Of a DNA stretch of 64,000 bases, positions 10,061 to 20,379 are shown piece after piece. The notes under the pieces are model-generated. The model was not told the DNA's origin. It was given only the letters and a program-made list of their open reading frames with translations, and searched no databases. A program made the position numbers and the translations under genes. Source of the DNA: Valencia hispanica (taxonomy: Eukaryota; Chordata; Actinopteri; Cyprinodontiformes; Valenciidae); assembly GCA_963556495.2 (NCBI GenBank), contig OY747723.1, positions 10,510,501 to 10,574,500 of the forward strand. Direction: 5' to 3'. Numbering within the stretch: the first letter of the stretch is position 1; every line of letters begins with the position of its first letter.

Positions 10061-12549
10061 CAGAAATGCCCATCCCCCTTCAACAGGTTCCAGCAGATCT
10101 TTGGGCTAAAAATTCATATGATGTGGGGTTAATAAAGGGATGTGCACCTGTGAAAATAACTCCAAAATCTTCCTTCCATACAGTGCAGCGTCAATATCCA
10201 TTGAAACCAGAAGCTGTGTGTGGGATCACACCAGTGTTTGAATCCTTGTTAAAATCCGGGGTTGTCGTTGAATGTGCGGAATCTCCGGTTCGCAGTCCAC
10301 TTTTCCCGGTCCGAAAGGTCAGAGAAACAGGGGAAGAGTGGCGATTCGTGTTAGACTTGACCTGGGTCAATTGTTGTGTCACGGCCAGGGCACTGATTTC
10401 GCCAAACCCTTATACCATCTTATCTCAGGTCCCAGTGTCAGCATCTAATTTTTCTGTTGTGGACCTCAGTAATGCTTTCTTCAGTGTACCTGTTGATCCG
10501 GACAGTCAATTTTGGTTTGCTTTTGAGTTTAAAGGTCGACTGTATACCTTCACCCGACTGTGCCAGGGATTCTGTGAATCACCCACCATCTTTAACATGG
10601 CACTAAAAGAGAGTTTGGAGACGTTGTCACTCTCTCCCGGTACGGTGTTAGTACAGTACTTGGATGATTTGTTGTTGTGTTCTGAATCAAAACAGCAGTG
10701 GGAGGATGACACTGTTGTTCTGTTGAAACATTTGCATGCTTTTGGACACAAAGCGAGCTTGTGGAAGCTGCAATTTGTGAAAGAGGAGGTTACCTTCCTA
10801 GGTCATATAATTTCAAAGGGGTCAAAATCTTTGTCCACAAAAAGGGTTAAAGCGGTCCAGCAGATTCCTAAACCCATCATGAAAAAACAAATGTCATTTT
10901 TGGGTCTGACCTCTTATTGTAGGAATTTCATTCCAAACTATTCACTACTGGAGGGACCATTGTCTGCATTGATTCATGGAAAAGGTATGGCGGCCTCTGA
11001 CGCCATTTGTTGGAGTTCTGATGCATTGCAGGCATTTGAGGACATGAAGTGTGCATTACAGAACCCTCCTGCACTAGCCTTGCCAGATGTTAAAAAAACC
11101 TTTATTCAAATGGTGGATGAGAAAAAGGGTTGCATGGTTTCTGTTCTTCTTCAGGATCACGGAGGCAAGAAACGGCCTGTGGGCTATTTCTCAGCAAAAC
11201 TTGACCCTGTTGCAGCTGGTCTTCCAGGCTGTCTTCGAGCTATTGCAGCTGTCCTGGCATCGAGAGACATTGTCATGTACTTACCTTTGACAGTATTAGT
11301 ACCACACTCAGTTTCAGTCATACTGTTGGAACAGAAAACTTCACACCTGTCAGCTGCTAGATGGTTACAGTATACAACAGTTTTACTGGAGTTACCAAAC
11401 ATAACAGTGAAGAGGTGTAATGTTCTTAATGCTGCCAGCTTGCTTCCCCCAGAGGATGACGGTGAGCCGCATGACTGCCAGGCAGTATTAGACCTGACAT
11501 GTACACCAAGACCTGACCTGACTGACACACCCCTTCAAAATCCTGACATGGTCCTGTATGTTGATGGATCAGCATCCAGAGATGTTACAGGGAAAAATCG
11601 TGTGGGGTATGCTGTGTGTTCTAACCACTCTGTTCTTTCTGCAGGTCCGCTGCCATCACATTACTCAGCTCAAACTGCTGAGCTGACCGAGTTGACCAAG
11701 GTGTGTGTGCTTGCTGAAAACAAAGCTGTTAACATCTACTGCGACAGTAGGTATGCGTTTGGGGTCGTGCACGACTATGGAGCTTTGTGGAAACACAGAA
11801 CATTTCTCAGATCAGACGGTAAGCCCATTTTGTATTCATCTCAGATTGCTGCTCTCCTGGATGCAATTTTATTGCCATCTAGAATAGCAGTAATAAAGTG
11901 TGAAGCTCACTCATCATCCCGAGACCCTTTTTCTTTAGGAAACACGAGAGCTGATGCAGCAGCAAAGGCTGCAGCTCAGCAGCCCCAGGACACTGCCTGT
12001 GTAGCCATGGAGCAGCAGGGGGCCGACCCAGATCTGGGAAATCTGATTGCTGTTCAGAGCTTCACGACCACCTCTGAGGCATCCGTCTGGAAGAAGGCAG
12101 GATGTTTTAAATTAAAGGGGGTGTGGTATTCCACCGATCACAAACCATGTCTTCCAAAACATTTCTTTCCATTTTTTGCGAAACTGAGCCATGGGTTAGA
12201 TCATGTGTCAAAGGGTGGAATGTTTGACCTGGTTGCTACACACTGGTTTACAAGGGGATTCACCTCTTTTGCAAAAAAGTTTTGTCGCTCGTGCATGGTG
12301 TGTGCTGCAAATAATCCAGGGCGGCCGGTGACCACTCATCCAGCAGCCCATCCACCCCTTGACAGACCGTTTCAGCATCTGATGATGGATTTCATACAGC
12401 TGACTCCTGCTGAAGGTAAAAAATGTTGCCTCATAATTGTCTGCATGTTCTCAAAATGGACTGAGGCTTTTGCAGCAAAACACGCAAACAGTGGAGCTGT
12501 GGTCAAGGCATTATTGACGGAGGTGGTCCCCCGAGAAAATCAGCAGTGA
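10036..12549 (+). pseudogene. pol: ERV1 pol: reverse transcriptase, RNase H, integrase N-part
   Basis: A single open frame of 837 codons. RT palm motifs are visible: a VLDL-type motif at about 10350, and the catalytic YLDDLLL at about 10657-10680. RNase H shows the four acidic sites in order: YVDGSAS (about 11555), an AELTEL glutamate, YCDSRYAFG (about 11740) and the last Asp in RADAAAK (about 11950). Integrase follows with an HHCC finger (H-x3-H then CRSCMVC, about 12195-12305) and the first catalytic Asp in MMDFIQL (about 12386). A frameshift at about 12530-12545 ends the frame just before the second catalytic Asp. The enzymes would copy and integrate the viral genome; here the gene is defective only by frameshift up to this point. 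Confidence 0.9.
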
Positions 12550-13033
12550 TGACGGTCCACACTTTGTGAATAAAGTCATCTCAGAGGTGGGTGAATTTTT
12601 AGGGATCAACATCAGCACTCACTGTGCTTACCAGCCACATTCAGGGGGAGGAGTTGAGAGGGAGAATGGGTCCATCAAATTGAAATTGACAAAATGTTGT
12701 GAAGAAACAGGTCTTGCCTGGTCCAAAGCGCTACTGATTGTCTTGATGTATATGAGAATGAGAAAATGTGCGAAAAATAACTTGAGCCCTTTTGAGATCC
12801 TGTTTGCTAGGCCGCCTGCGATGGGACTGAACGCTCCGACTAAACCTTTTTTCTCCACAGGCCTGTGTGACGACGCTATGATTTCTTACTGTCAAAACCT
12901 CTCTAAGACACTTTCACAGGTCCACCAGACGGTGAAGGACGCGCTTCCCAAGGCAGCAGCAGGACCACTACATCCCACAGAGGCTGGGCAAAACCGTGCG
13001 GCCTGGCTAAACCAATTGAAGCTCCAGAAATAA
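12546..13033 (+). pseudogene. pol: ERV1 integrase, catalytic core second half
   Basis: Continues integrase in another frame after the frameshift. SSDDGPHF at about 12543 supplies the second Asp of the DDE triad, and the glutamate lies in GGVEREN near 12655. The core domain runs to about 12860. The usual C-terminal SH3-like region is missing: the frame runs out at 13033 and surface-Env-like sequence follows at once, so a deletion has removed the pol end and the env start. Confidence 0.8.
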
Positions 13034-14172
13034 TCCAGCTTTTAAAGCCAGCGCCAGGCGCAGTTTATGTGTGTTTTAATGTTACCAGGTCAGGACCACA
13101 GGTAGAGATGGGTCAGTTTCAGGGGAAATGCTCTAAAGCGTTCCACCTTAATTATAAGGGGGATCTTTTTTCTGAGTGTTGGAAATCTAACAAGCTTCAG
13201 GATCATAGTACTTCAGACTATTGGACCTGTTGGACTAACCTAAACCTGCATAAGTGGATAATGGAGCAGGAACAACCAGCTCCTGATGTTTTTTGGGTGT
13301 GTGGGGATGGACAGTTGAGAACAAAACTCCCCACAGGATGGTCAGGGATGTGTGCTCATGTGATGATGGTTCTGGATGTTTCTATTGCAATTGATCCCTT
13401 TGAGAAACAGGGGACTCCCCGACATCATATGACCAGGAGAGCGGCTCCTGTTCCATGCAGCTTTGATAACCACGTTTACATCAATGCTATAGGTGTGCCA
13501 AGTGGAGTTCCAGATGAATTTAAGGCAAGAAATCAGATTCTGGCAGGATTAGAATCGATTTTTCTGTGGCCTACTATTAATAAAAATGTTGACTGGATTA
13601 ACTACCTGTTTTACAATCAGCAGAGATTTATCAATTACTCACACGATGCTCTTAGTGGTTTAGCTGAACAGTTACACTCCACCTTGCTCGTCTCATGGCA
13701 GAATAGGATAGCTCTCGATATGATTCTCGCAGAGCGCGGGGGTGTGTGTTCCCTCTTTCAAGAAAGATGTTGCACGTACATACCTAACAACACAGCATCT
13801 GATGGTTCAGTGACTAAGGCTTTAGAAGACCTGAGGGTCTTAAAGGGGGGAATGGCTGACCATTCAGGTGTAGATACCACTCTAGAAGGTTGGTTAGATT
13901 CTTTTATGGGACGATGGAAGAATGTAGTAGTCTCTGTTGTGGGAACTCTTGTTTCTGCAGTAACAGTTTTGATCTTATTCGGATGCTGTATCATTCCTTG
14001 CATCTGGGGACTGATAACTAGAGTGATTGAAAGGGCAGTTACATATCAGATGCTCACAGGGTCTGTGGCTGATCTGCAAGGTGTCCGGTGGCCTGACGCG
14101 GAGTCCAGAATGCGAGAAGGGGATGGAGAGGAATTTGACATGGAGCAGGACGAACTAGAGTTTTATGAGTAA
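13021..14172 (+). pseudogene. env: ERV1 env: C-terminal surface part and full transmembrane subunit
   Basis: The envelope glycoprotein lacks its signal peptide and most of the surface subunit. The visible surface end includes a conserved W-x-CG-D block and a WSGMC block (about 13290-13350). A basic MTRRA cleavage-like site is near 13430, then the IDAIGVP-GVPDE block shared with ERV2. The transmembrane subunit has a coiled-coil region, the retroviral immunosuppressive-domain region, the CX6CC motif CSLFQERCC (13747-13773) and one strong membrane helix (about 13925-14005), followed by an acidic cytoplasmic tail. The subunit from the cleavage region to the stop is open. Lineage call: gamma/epsilon-like. 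Confidence 0.85.
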
Positions 14173-15153
14173 AATCTGTTTTGCAGACGTGTGATGATTA
14201 CCATTGAATGATGTTGTGAATTTGCTTTTCTGATGTTTTTATGTGACTGAAATCTTGTAATTCCACCATGTGAGTTTGGCTAATCCATGACCTCTCATCG
14301 CAGGTTCAGGTAGAAGGGAACTAAGAGTTTTATTTCCTATTTTCATTTAATTCTTTCATTTAATTCTACATTTTATTATTAACTACTACATCTCATGTTA
14401 TTTCATCTTCATTCATTCATTTTAATCTTGTTGAGAGTTCATTATTAACATTAATCTCTGCATGAAGTTTGCTAATTAAAAAGTGATTCTTTTGTGATTC
14501 CCTTGAAAACCAATCAGTAAGATTCACTCAATCATACAACTATAATCAGATTTTATTCTTTTTGTCAAGTTGATTACTAATTTGTGTTACTAATCAATGT
14601 TCTAACCCCTCTTAAGGGACGGGGAAGCTGAGATTGAGAGTGATCATGACTTTGGGGTTGGACACTATGGATGCTGCCTCAATGAGGGAAGAGTACACAT
14701 TTCAATATGTACTGTATGTTATGATGTGTCCATAGTGTACCTGATTGACACTACATAATTTTTTTCCTTCTCTTGTTTATTCTTAGAGCATCCTGACAGA
14801 TGACGAGACATGTGGACTGGCCACCTAAAGGGGCATAGGGGCTGCCAGGATGTTTCCCCACTCAGAGAGAAACATGTAAATATAAACAATGGTTGGAGGC
14901 TGGCAAAGAAGACCCTGGTGGGGTTTTTCATCCTGGTGCACATGGTCTCCAATAATGTAATGTGAAGAGATGTGTATTATTTTGTATAGTTCAAGAGCTG
15001 ATTATATTGTAAACATGTAATGACTGATTTCATCTGATTGAATTGACTGTGTATTGTACCTGCCTGCTCACCCCTAGCACTAGCATTTCACTGTTATTGT
15101 TAGGAGAGGTCTAGGTTAGGTTATTACTGGAAGGAGTAATAAAAGGAGGGAAA
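14173..15153 (+). other. ERV1 3' non-coding region with polypurine tract
   Basis: About 980 bp between env and the 3' LTR without a convincing gene. It ends in AAAAGGAGGGAAA (15141-15153) directly before the LTR, a typical polypurine tract that primes plus-strand DNA synthesis. Confidence 0.7.
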
Positions 15154-15520
15154 TGATGTGGGGAAAAAATGCTTTCTGTGTCTTGGTCACCAACTTGTGA
15201 GATGTGTCTGCATGCTGACTGGAGGACATGGGAACCCACGTGGGAACCACTCCATTATCTTTTCCCTTACCCAGAGCGTCTGAGTGGTGTCTTACTTACG
15301 AGGTTAAGGTTGTTCTATCTTAATGAAGACAGACACCTGTCTATGAAGGAGGAGTCTTAGTCTTATTCATTTCTATATAGTAAGATGTTAAGATGGGGGT
15401 GCAGGTCAGTTACTGTCATGCTGTATGTGCTGAACTCCTTGTTGATCAACAAGCCGGATTAAAGCTCTTGAACTAAGAAGGAATCCCTTCTCATCCTTGT
15501 TAAATAATATTTCCATAATA
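15154..15520 (+). repeat. ERV1 3' LTR
   Basis: About 367 bp, starting TGATGTGG and ending CCATAATA. A TATATAG-like element lies near 15375 and ATTAAAG near 15460. It contains the roughly 126 bp missing from the 5' LTR. The target duplicate TAAC follows at 15521. Confidence 0.85.
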
Positions 15521-15820
15521 TAACTCAGCCTTATCAGGCTGGTAATCATAAACACAAACTGAGACTGAACAATTTGTCTATATTGTATTCCTGGAATCCA
15601 CCAGGATGGTGCCCCTAAACTTGGTAATTTTTACATAAAATTATTTATCTGATTAATAATTGCCCTAAGCAATTAATCATAATTATTCATAGCCAAATCC
15701 TACCTATCTGCGGCACAACATAATTGGCGCCTCATGTGAGTGCGTTGAGTGGACATAATTGTTCTGCATACATTTAAGTAATGCAGATTGTGACATTTTT
15801 AGAGTTATTATTCCAAACCT
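15521..15820 (+). repeat. LTR-A copy 1, right end, followed by primer-site-like sequence and internal start
   Basis: The sequence 15525-15720 (CAGCCTTATCAGGC, TGGTGCCCC, then AT-rich to CGGCACAACA) matches the end of the LTR at 53820-53997. It is followed by TTGGCGCCTCATGTGAG (about 15724-15740), which looks like a tRNA primer site one to four bases past an LTR end. So LTR-A copy 1 is a 5' LTR and 15721-15820 is the start of its internal region. No coding sequence of that element is visible in the window. Confidence 0.65.
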
Positions 15821-16393
15821 TGAAGCGGACAGGTGTTTGTGTTTTGTTTTTCCTTATTTAGTTCTATTATGTTTTAGTTGTTCTTTGTCTCCCTCTGGTG
15901 GTCTTGTGTTTGGTTGCCGTGGTTTGTGTTAATCTCTATTTTCCCCAAGTTCCTATTAATACTTATCCTTCATTAGTCCCAGTTAGTTGTTATATTTAAT
16001 GCCTCCTTCTGTTTTCCAGTGTTTCCTTAGATTCCCTTCCAGACTTATAATCTTTAGTTTCTTAAGAGTCTTCTGTCTCCCAGCCTTTTTACCTCCTATC
16101 TCAGTTGATTACTTCCACCTGCTCTCTCCCTCTCACCTGCATCTGCTCCCACTAATTGATTATTGATCTTCTCAGTCACTTCCTCATTTCCTCCCCAGTA
16201 TATATTCACCTCTCCTTCAGTCACTACTCGCTGGTTCGTTGTCTTTCCTCCCTTCCTGGTTCCTGCGTTCCCTGGTCTCTATGTTCCCTGGCTTCCTCGT
16301 AATTATTGTAAGTTTTGGAATTTATTATTAATTAAATTCGAGTTCTTAAACGTTCTGCATTTGGGTCCTCTTTGAAACTAGCCCAACCTGACA
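15821..16393 (+). mobile_element. Gypsy-type solo LTR
   Basis: About 570 bp starting TGAAGCGGAC and ending CCTGACA. It parallels the minus-strand LTR at 28287-28794 over its whole length (CCTTATTTAGTTCTAT, TAGTTTCTTAAGA, CTCCCAGCC, CTTCCACCTGCTC, CTCGCTGGTTCGT, TTTGGGTCC). No internal genes lie next to it, so it is a solo LTR. The flanking duplication is unclear. Sequence 16394-16600 beyond it shows nothing recognisable. Confidence 0.7.
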
Positions 16394-16607
16394 GTTGGTA
16401 ACTCTTAGAAATTTCCTCTGTTGCATTTGAAGCTCAATTAAGCTGCATTTTCAGGTGACTTTGATGCTGCATTGTGTGGTTTTGGATGTTTAATCCATCT
16501 TAATCCAAAGTCCTGTCAGTGGCACACACTTCCAATGGAGTTTTGCGGACATTGTCACACAATTCACCGCAGTGAAAATGTGTTACGTTCATGTGCGGGA
16601 AGTGTCA

Positions 16608-17150
16608 GAGTTCTGCCATTGACAGCCCGACCGAGGCCTGCCATTGACAGGACCGACCGACCGACTGACCGAGGTCTGCCCTTGACAGCCCGACCGAGGC
16701 CTGCCATTGACAGGACCAACCGACCGAGGTCTGCCAATGACAGGACCGATCGAACGAGGTCTGCCCTTGACAGTCCAACCGAGGCCTGCCATTGACAGGT
16801 CCGACCGACCGAGGTCTGCCATTGACAGACCGACCGAGGCCTGCCATTGACAGGACAACCCGACCGAGGGCTGCCATTGACAGGACAACCCGACCAAGGT
16901 CTGCCATTGACAGCCTGACCGAGGCCTGCCATTGACAGTCCGACCGACCGAGGTCTGCCATTGACAGACCGACCGAGGCCTGCCATTGACAGGACCACCC
17001 GACCGAGGGCTGCCATTGACAGGACCGACCGACCAAGGTCTGCCATTGACAGCCTGACCGAGGCCTGCCATTGACAGGACCGACCTACCGAGATCTGCCC
17101 TTGACAGGACCGACTGATCGAGGCCTGCCATTGGCAGCATAGCTCCAGGG
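16608..17150 (+). repeat. Minisatellite, 25-30 bp units
   Basis: About 19 head-to-tail units built on CTGCCATTGACAG plus a variable GACCGACCGAGG linker. Neighbouring units differ in linker length (25 or 30 bp). A higher-order block of about five units recurs with few changes (about 16840-16980 and 16980-17110). Open frames on the minus strand here are repeat artefacts. Confidence 0.9.
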
Positions 17151-17246
17151 CTGCTGGACAAACAGCCTCCACAATCATGACCATATCGATCTTTTCGCTC
17201 CTTTGTTAAGACATTGTGTGAACAAGAATATCACCAACCCTTTGGA

Positions 17247-18186
17247 GGTGTTTTTCTCGACTGGGCTCCTGGCGACTACCATGAGAGACCATGTCCCATG
17301 GTCTTTTTTACGCATCTGGTGCCACTGGTAAGGCAAGTGGCCGACACTTAGTCATTTTTACGCATCCGGTGCCTCTGGTACGGCAAGGGGCCGAAACTGA
17401 GTCATTTTTACGCATCCGGTGCCTCTGGTAAGGCAAGGGGCCAACACTTAGTCATTTTTACGCATCTGGTGCCTCTGGCAAGGCAAAGGGGCCGAAACTC
17501 TCAATTTCTACCCGGGAACCAGGCCTCTTCCCGGGCATGGGACCGCCCACGCCTCCCCTCAGGCAGGGGCTGACACTTAGACTCTTTTCCGCGTCTCGTG
17601 CCTATGCCTTGTTCCACGCCTCCAGCCAGCCTGCTCCTGCAACACACAGGCTCCAGGAACCAGACTCCCAGCCTCACCCAGGGCATGCTGCTCACAGGCC
17701 AGAGGTAAAGGACTGGGGGATATGGTTCCAGGACCAAGGGCCTGACCCCAGCCCTCACCCAGGGCCTGCTGCTCACAGGCCGGAGGGAGGAGAGCTTGAG
17801 GCTGGCTTCAGGACCCAGGGCCTGATCCCAACCCTCACCCAGGGCCTGCTGCTCACAGGCCGGAGAGAGGAGAGCTTGAGGCTGGCTCCAGGACCCAGGG
17901 CTTGACCCCAACCCTCACCCAGGGCCTGCTGCTCACAGGCCAGAGAGAGAGGGGCAGGAGATCTGGCTCCAGGACCCCGGGCCTGACTCCCAGCCTCACC
18001 CAGGGCATGCTTCTTACAGGCCGGAGGGAGAGGACTGGGGGATCTGGCTCCAGGACACCAGGCCTGAATCCAAGCACTTAGACTTTTTTCCTTGCCACGC
18101 TCCTGAAAGACTTGCTCTTACTATCCTGCGGGAGGTGTTTTTCTCGACTGGGCTATTGGTGACTACCATGAGAGACCATGTCCAAT
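17247..18186 (+). repeat. Composite array bracketed by a 50-bp direct repeat
   Basis: The segment GTGTTTTTCTCGACTGGGCT ... GACTACCATGAGAGACCATG occurs at about 17250-17299 and again at about 18134-18183, differing at only a few bases. Between them lie four 50-bp units (about 17300-17510; each with ACGCATC, GTGCCTCTGGTAAGGCA, GGGGCCGA and ACTTAGTCA) and then six GC-rich units of about 78 bp (about 17620-18060; GGGCCTGCTGCTCACAGGCC). The 50-bp units resume after the second bracket. No genes. Confidence 0.85.
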
Positions 18187-18330
18187 GGGCAACCCATGCT
18201 ACGCAGTATAGAACCATACGGTCAATCTCGTGCCTCTGGTAAGGCAGGGGCCGACATTTAGACTTTTTTCTGCTTCCCGTGCCTCTGGTAAGGCAGAGAA
18301 TGACACTTAGAATATTTTCTCTTTACACAA
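18187..18330 (+). repeat. Two further 50-bp units with TGCCT-N6-AGGCA dyads
   Basis: At about 18225-18245 and 18275-18295 the motif CGTGCCTCTGGTAAGGCAG occurs in the same 50-bp spacing as in the array at 17300-17510. The last unit is about 90 bp from the stop codon of the recombinase-like gene on the minus strand. Confidence 0.75.
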
Positions 18331-18407
18331 GACACATCTTGTTAGAAGTTTTTCATTTTATTTCAACAAGTCAGTCAGTTTAATTCACAGATTCCCTCTT
18401 TGCCTTT

Positions 18408-20320
18408 TTACTGCACATGCTCCACCAAGAGTCGGTCAAAGTGTTGTCTGATGTCCCTTGCTTGAGCTACATCCAGGTGGAAAACATAGAACTGGTCAGC
18501 TGTGCCAGGGCTGTGACACATAAATTCAGACATTCGCTCGCGCTGTCTCACAAAGTTATGGTTCTTCACATGGATTGCCACTGCGCTCCTGATGTCCGTG
18601 AAAGTAGGTCTCCCTGGCAGACCCATCTCTCTCCATGCCACCCGTAAGTACTGATCAACGAGGTGGCCGACAGACTTCCAAAGGGAGCAAAGGACCTGGT
18701 TTGTTGGGGGACGGAGACCGGCTCGGATCTTCAACCATCGTTCCAGCCAGTCGAACTCTTCCGGCTTCAGGAAGATCTGCGTGGTTCCGTATGATCCTTT
18801 TGTCTTGTGCTCATGCACGTTAATCAGGTAACCTTGCTCGGGGGAATTGCAGTTCTCCCTGGCCGCCGCGACCTCTTCCACAGTCATGTTTACAAGGACC
18901 CCCTTTCTGTGGCCATAAATGCACGAGAGATACGCAGCAAAGTAACCAAAGAAAAGGGAAGTTAAGCGGCGCGAGGGGTGTTTGGCGATTTCCTCCAGAA
19001 GCTCAGGGATCTTTCTGCTGGCACGCTCCCGACATCTGGTGAGGGTCTGCAGGGAAATTGCCCGCTCTGATTTCTTGGCCTTCAGCTTGATCTGGTAGGT
19101 GAGAAGTCCTCCACGGATCTCCTTAAGACAGTTCTGGATGGTACGGCGCACTGAAAAGATCTGTCTCTTGGAGAGCCTGCACTGGACCGGCGGTGTGTCA
19201 GTCATGTACCGAAGGAACTTTTGGAGTTGACCCAGATAGTAGTGGACTGTGGACAGCTTCCTTCCATTCCCGAGCAGGTGTGAAGCCCATCTGCAAACAT
19301 GCATAAAAAGAACCTGACATCCAAGCATTTTCACAGCAGACCTGCACATCAGGCGAGTGAGGATTACCCATGGATTCGTTGAACATCGTCTAGGAAGAGC
19401 CAGTCGTATGTTTGCTGGGCTCCTTCTGCCATGTAGGAGAGGAACTCCTTCACCCTCGAAAGCTGTGAGCATGAGTCTTTCAACTTCATTCGTGACGGGT
19501 TGAAACCTTTGATGTAAGCCTGTTAAGCTCCCAAGTATTTTCCTGTGAAAACAACCAGACAAGAAAAGCATGGTCACCTGAAGCACCATACCAAACCATA
19601 CCATACCGTACGACACATCAAATCTCCAAATCACCTACTGATGGATTTAGGGAAACCGTTGCCCCTGGTCCCCGGGTCTGTGGGTCTGTCCTCGAACAGG
19701 TCCACTCCGGCTGCTGCTGTTGTTGTTGCTGCTCCTGCTGGAACCAACGCATAGGGGTCCAGTCTCTCCAGCACCACCACTGGGGAGAGGCCAACCCCGG
19801 CCGCTGCTCGCCCTGCACCCCGCGGTGGTGCCGGAGCTGAAGAGAGGGTCACTCCGACTGCTGCCTCCCCTGAAAGAGACACCGGACATGGAGAGAGGAC
19901 AACCGCGGGCCCTGGATCCGACAGTGGTGCTAGAGCTGAGGAGAGCTCTTGTTCAAGACAGGGTTCAACCCCAATATCAAGCTGTGAGACAAGGGGAGGA
20001 TTGGGGTTGCTTTCCCTGAGGCTCTGGAGCAGGGAGATGGTTCTTAATTTTTTCGCAGCAGTGATGTTGCGCTCCCTCTGCTCAATGGAAAGCTCCTGAT
20101 GGCTGCATCGCATGTGGTAGTCAAAACGGGAATTCTTGTACAAACACCCATTCACATTACACGGGTAGTCTCTTATACTGACCCGGCCTGAGGAGAGGTT
20201 GAGCAAAAGTCTTCTTTCCTCCAGATTGTTAACGAAGTGTGATCTTTTCAGGTGGCTTGGCAATGAGGCGAAGCTGTTGTTGCAAAGGGCACAGCACCGA
20301 GCCTTGCTTCCTGGGTTCAT
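18408..20320 (-). CDS. C2H2 zinc-finger / tyrosine recombinase-like protein, three coding exons
   Basis: Proposed minus-strand exons: 20320-19635, 19519-19368 and 19290-18408. Exon 1 begins at ATG 20320 in a GAAACC context after a pyrimidine-rich AG, and encodes two C2H2 fingers (C-x2-C-x9-H-x4-H; C-x4-C-x9-H-x4-H) and a low-complexity Pro/Ala linker. Intron 19291-19367 has GTAATC and TTTGCAG borders, and joining exons 2 and 3 keeps the frame. The phase of the first intron does not close cleanly, so its donor, or a small frameshift, is uncertain. Exon 3 has tyrosine-recombinase landmarks: Arg in YGHRKG (about 18900-18917), Lys in HKTKGSYG, TDIR where HxxR is usual (His replaced by Thr, about 18590), and HSPGTADQFY with His 18513-18515 and the Tyr nucleophile 18486-18488, spaced as in phage integrases. 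Crypton-like mobile enzyme or a host gene derived from one; no RT is nearby, which argues against DIRS. Confidence 0.7.
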
Positions 20321-20379
20321 GGTTTCCTTGGAGGAGGGGGAAAAAGACAACATTTGTTCCACTTTACCAACCACCTGTC

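Larger units (their letters stand above)
1103..15520 (+). mobile_element. ERV1: class I-like endogenous retrovirus, broken and nested
   Basis: This is a provirus with LTR, primer site, gag, protease, pol, env, polypurine tract and LTR in retroviral order. The flanking sequence TAAC is present at 1099-1102 and 15521-15524, a 4-bp target duplication. The inserted target can be read as uninterrupted LTR-A, because another LTR-A copy at about 53520-53540 continues straight across the same point. The interior is enlarged by a solo LTR-A plus an L1 fragment at 2593-8037. Env features (a CX6CC disulfide motif and one membrane segment) indicate a gamma/epsilon-like lineage. Many stops and frameshifts show that it is inactive. 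Confidence 0.9.

Noticed and set aside
16564..17184. Minus-strand frames of 143-206 codons with QWQASVGLS-type repeats
   Set aside because: Pure translation of the minisatellite; three frames are open at the same time.
17501..18077. Minus- and plus-strand frames over the 78-bp repeats
   Set aside because: Repeat translation without a domain.
16608..18330. CRISPR-like repeat-spacer arrangement
   Set aside because: Units are tandem with no unique spacers, and the genome is vertebrate.
18408..19634. A single unspliced 408-codon recombinase frame
   Set aside because: Its first 120 codons are not protein-like, while another frame joined by a clean intron (19291-19367) gives a continuous conserved-looking sequence.
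18408..20374. DIRS or Ngaro retrotransposon as source of the tyrosine recombinase
   Set aside because: No reverse transcriptase, RNase H or gag lies near it, and the gene has introns and fused C2H2 fingers.
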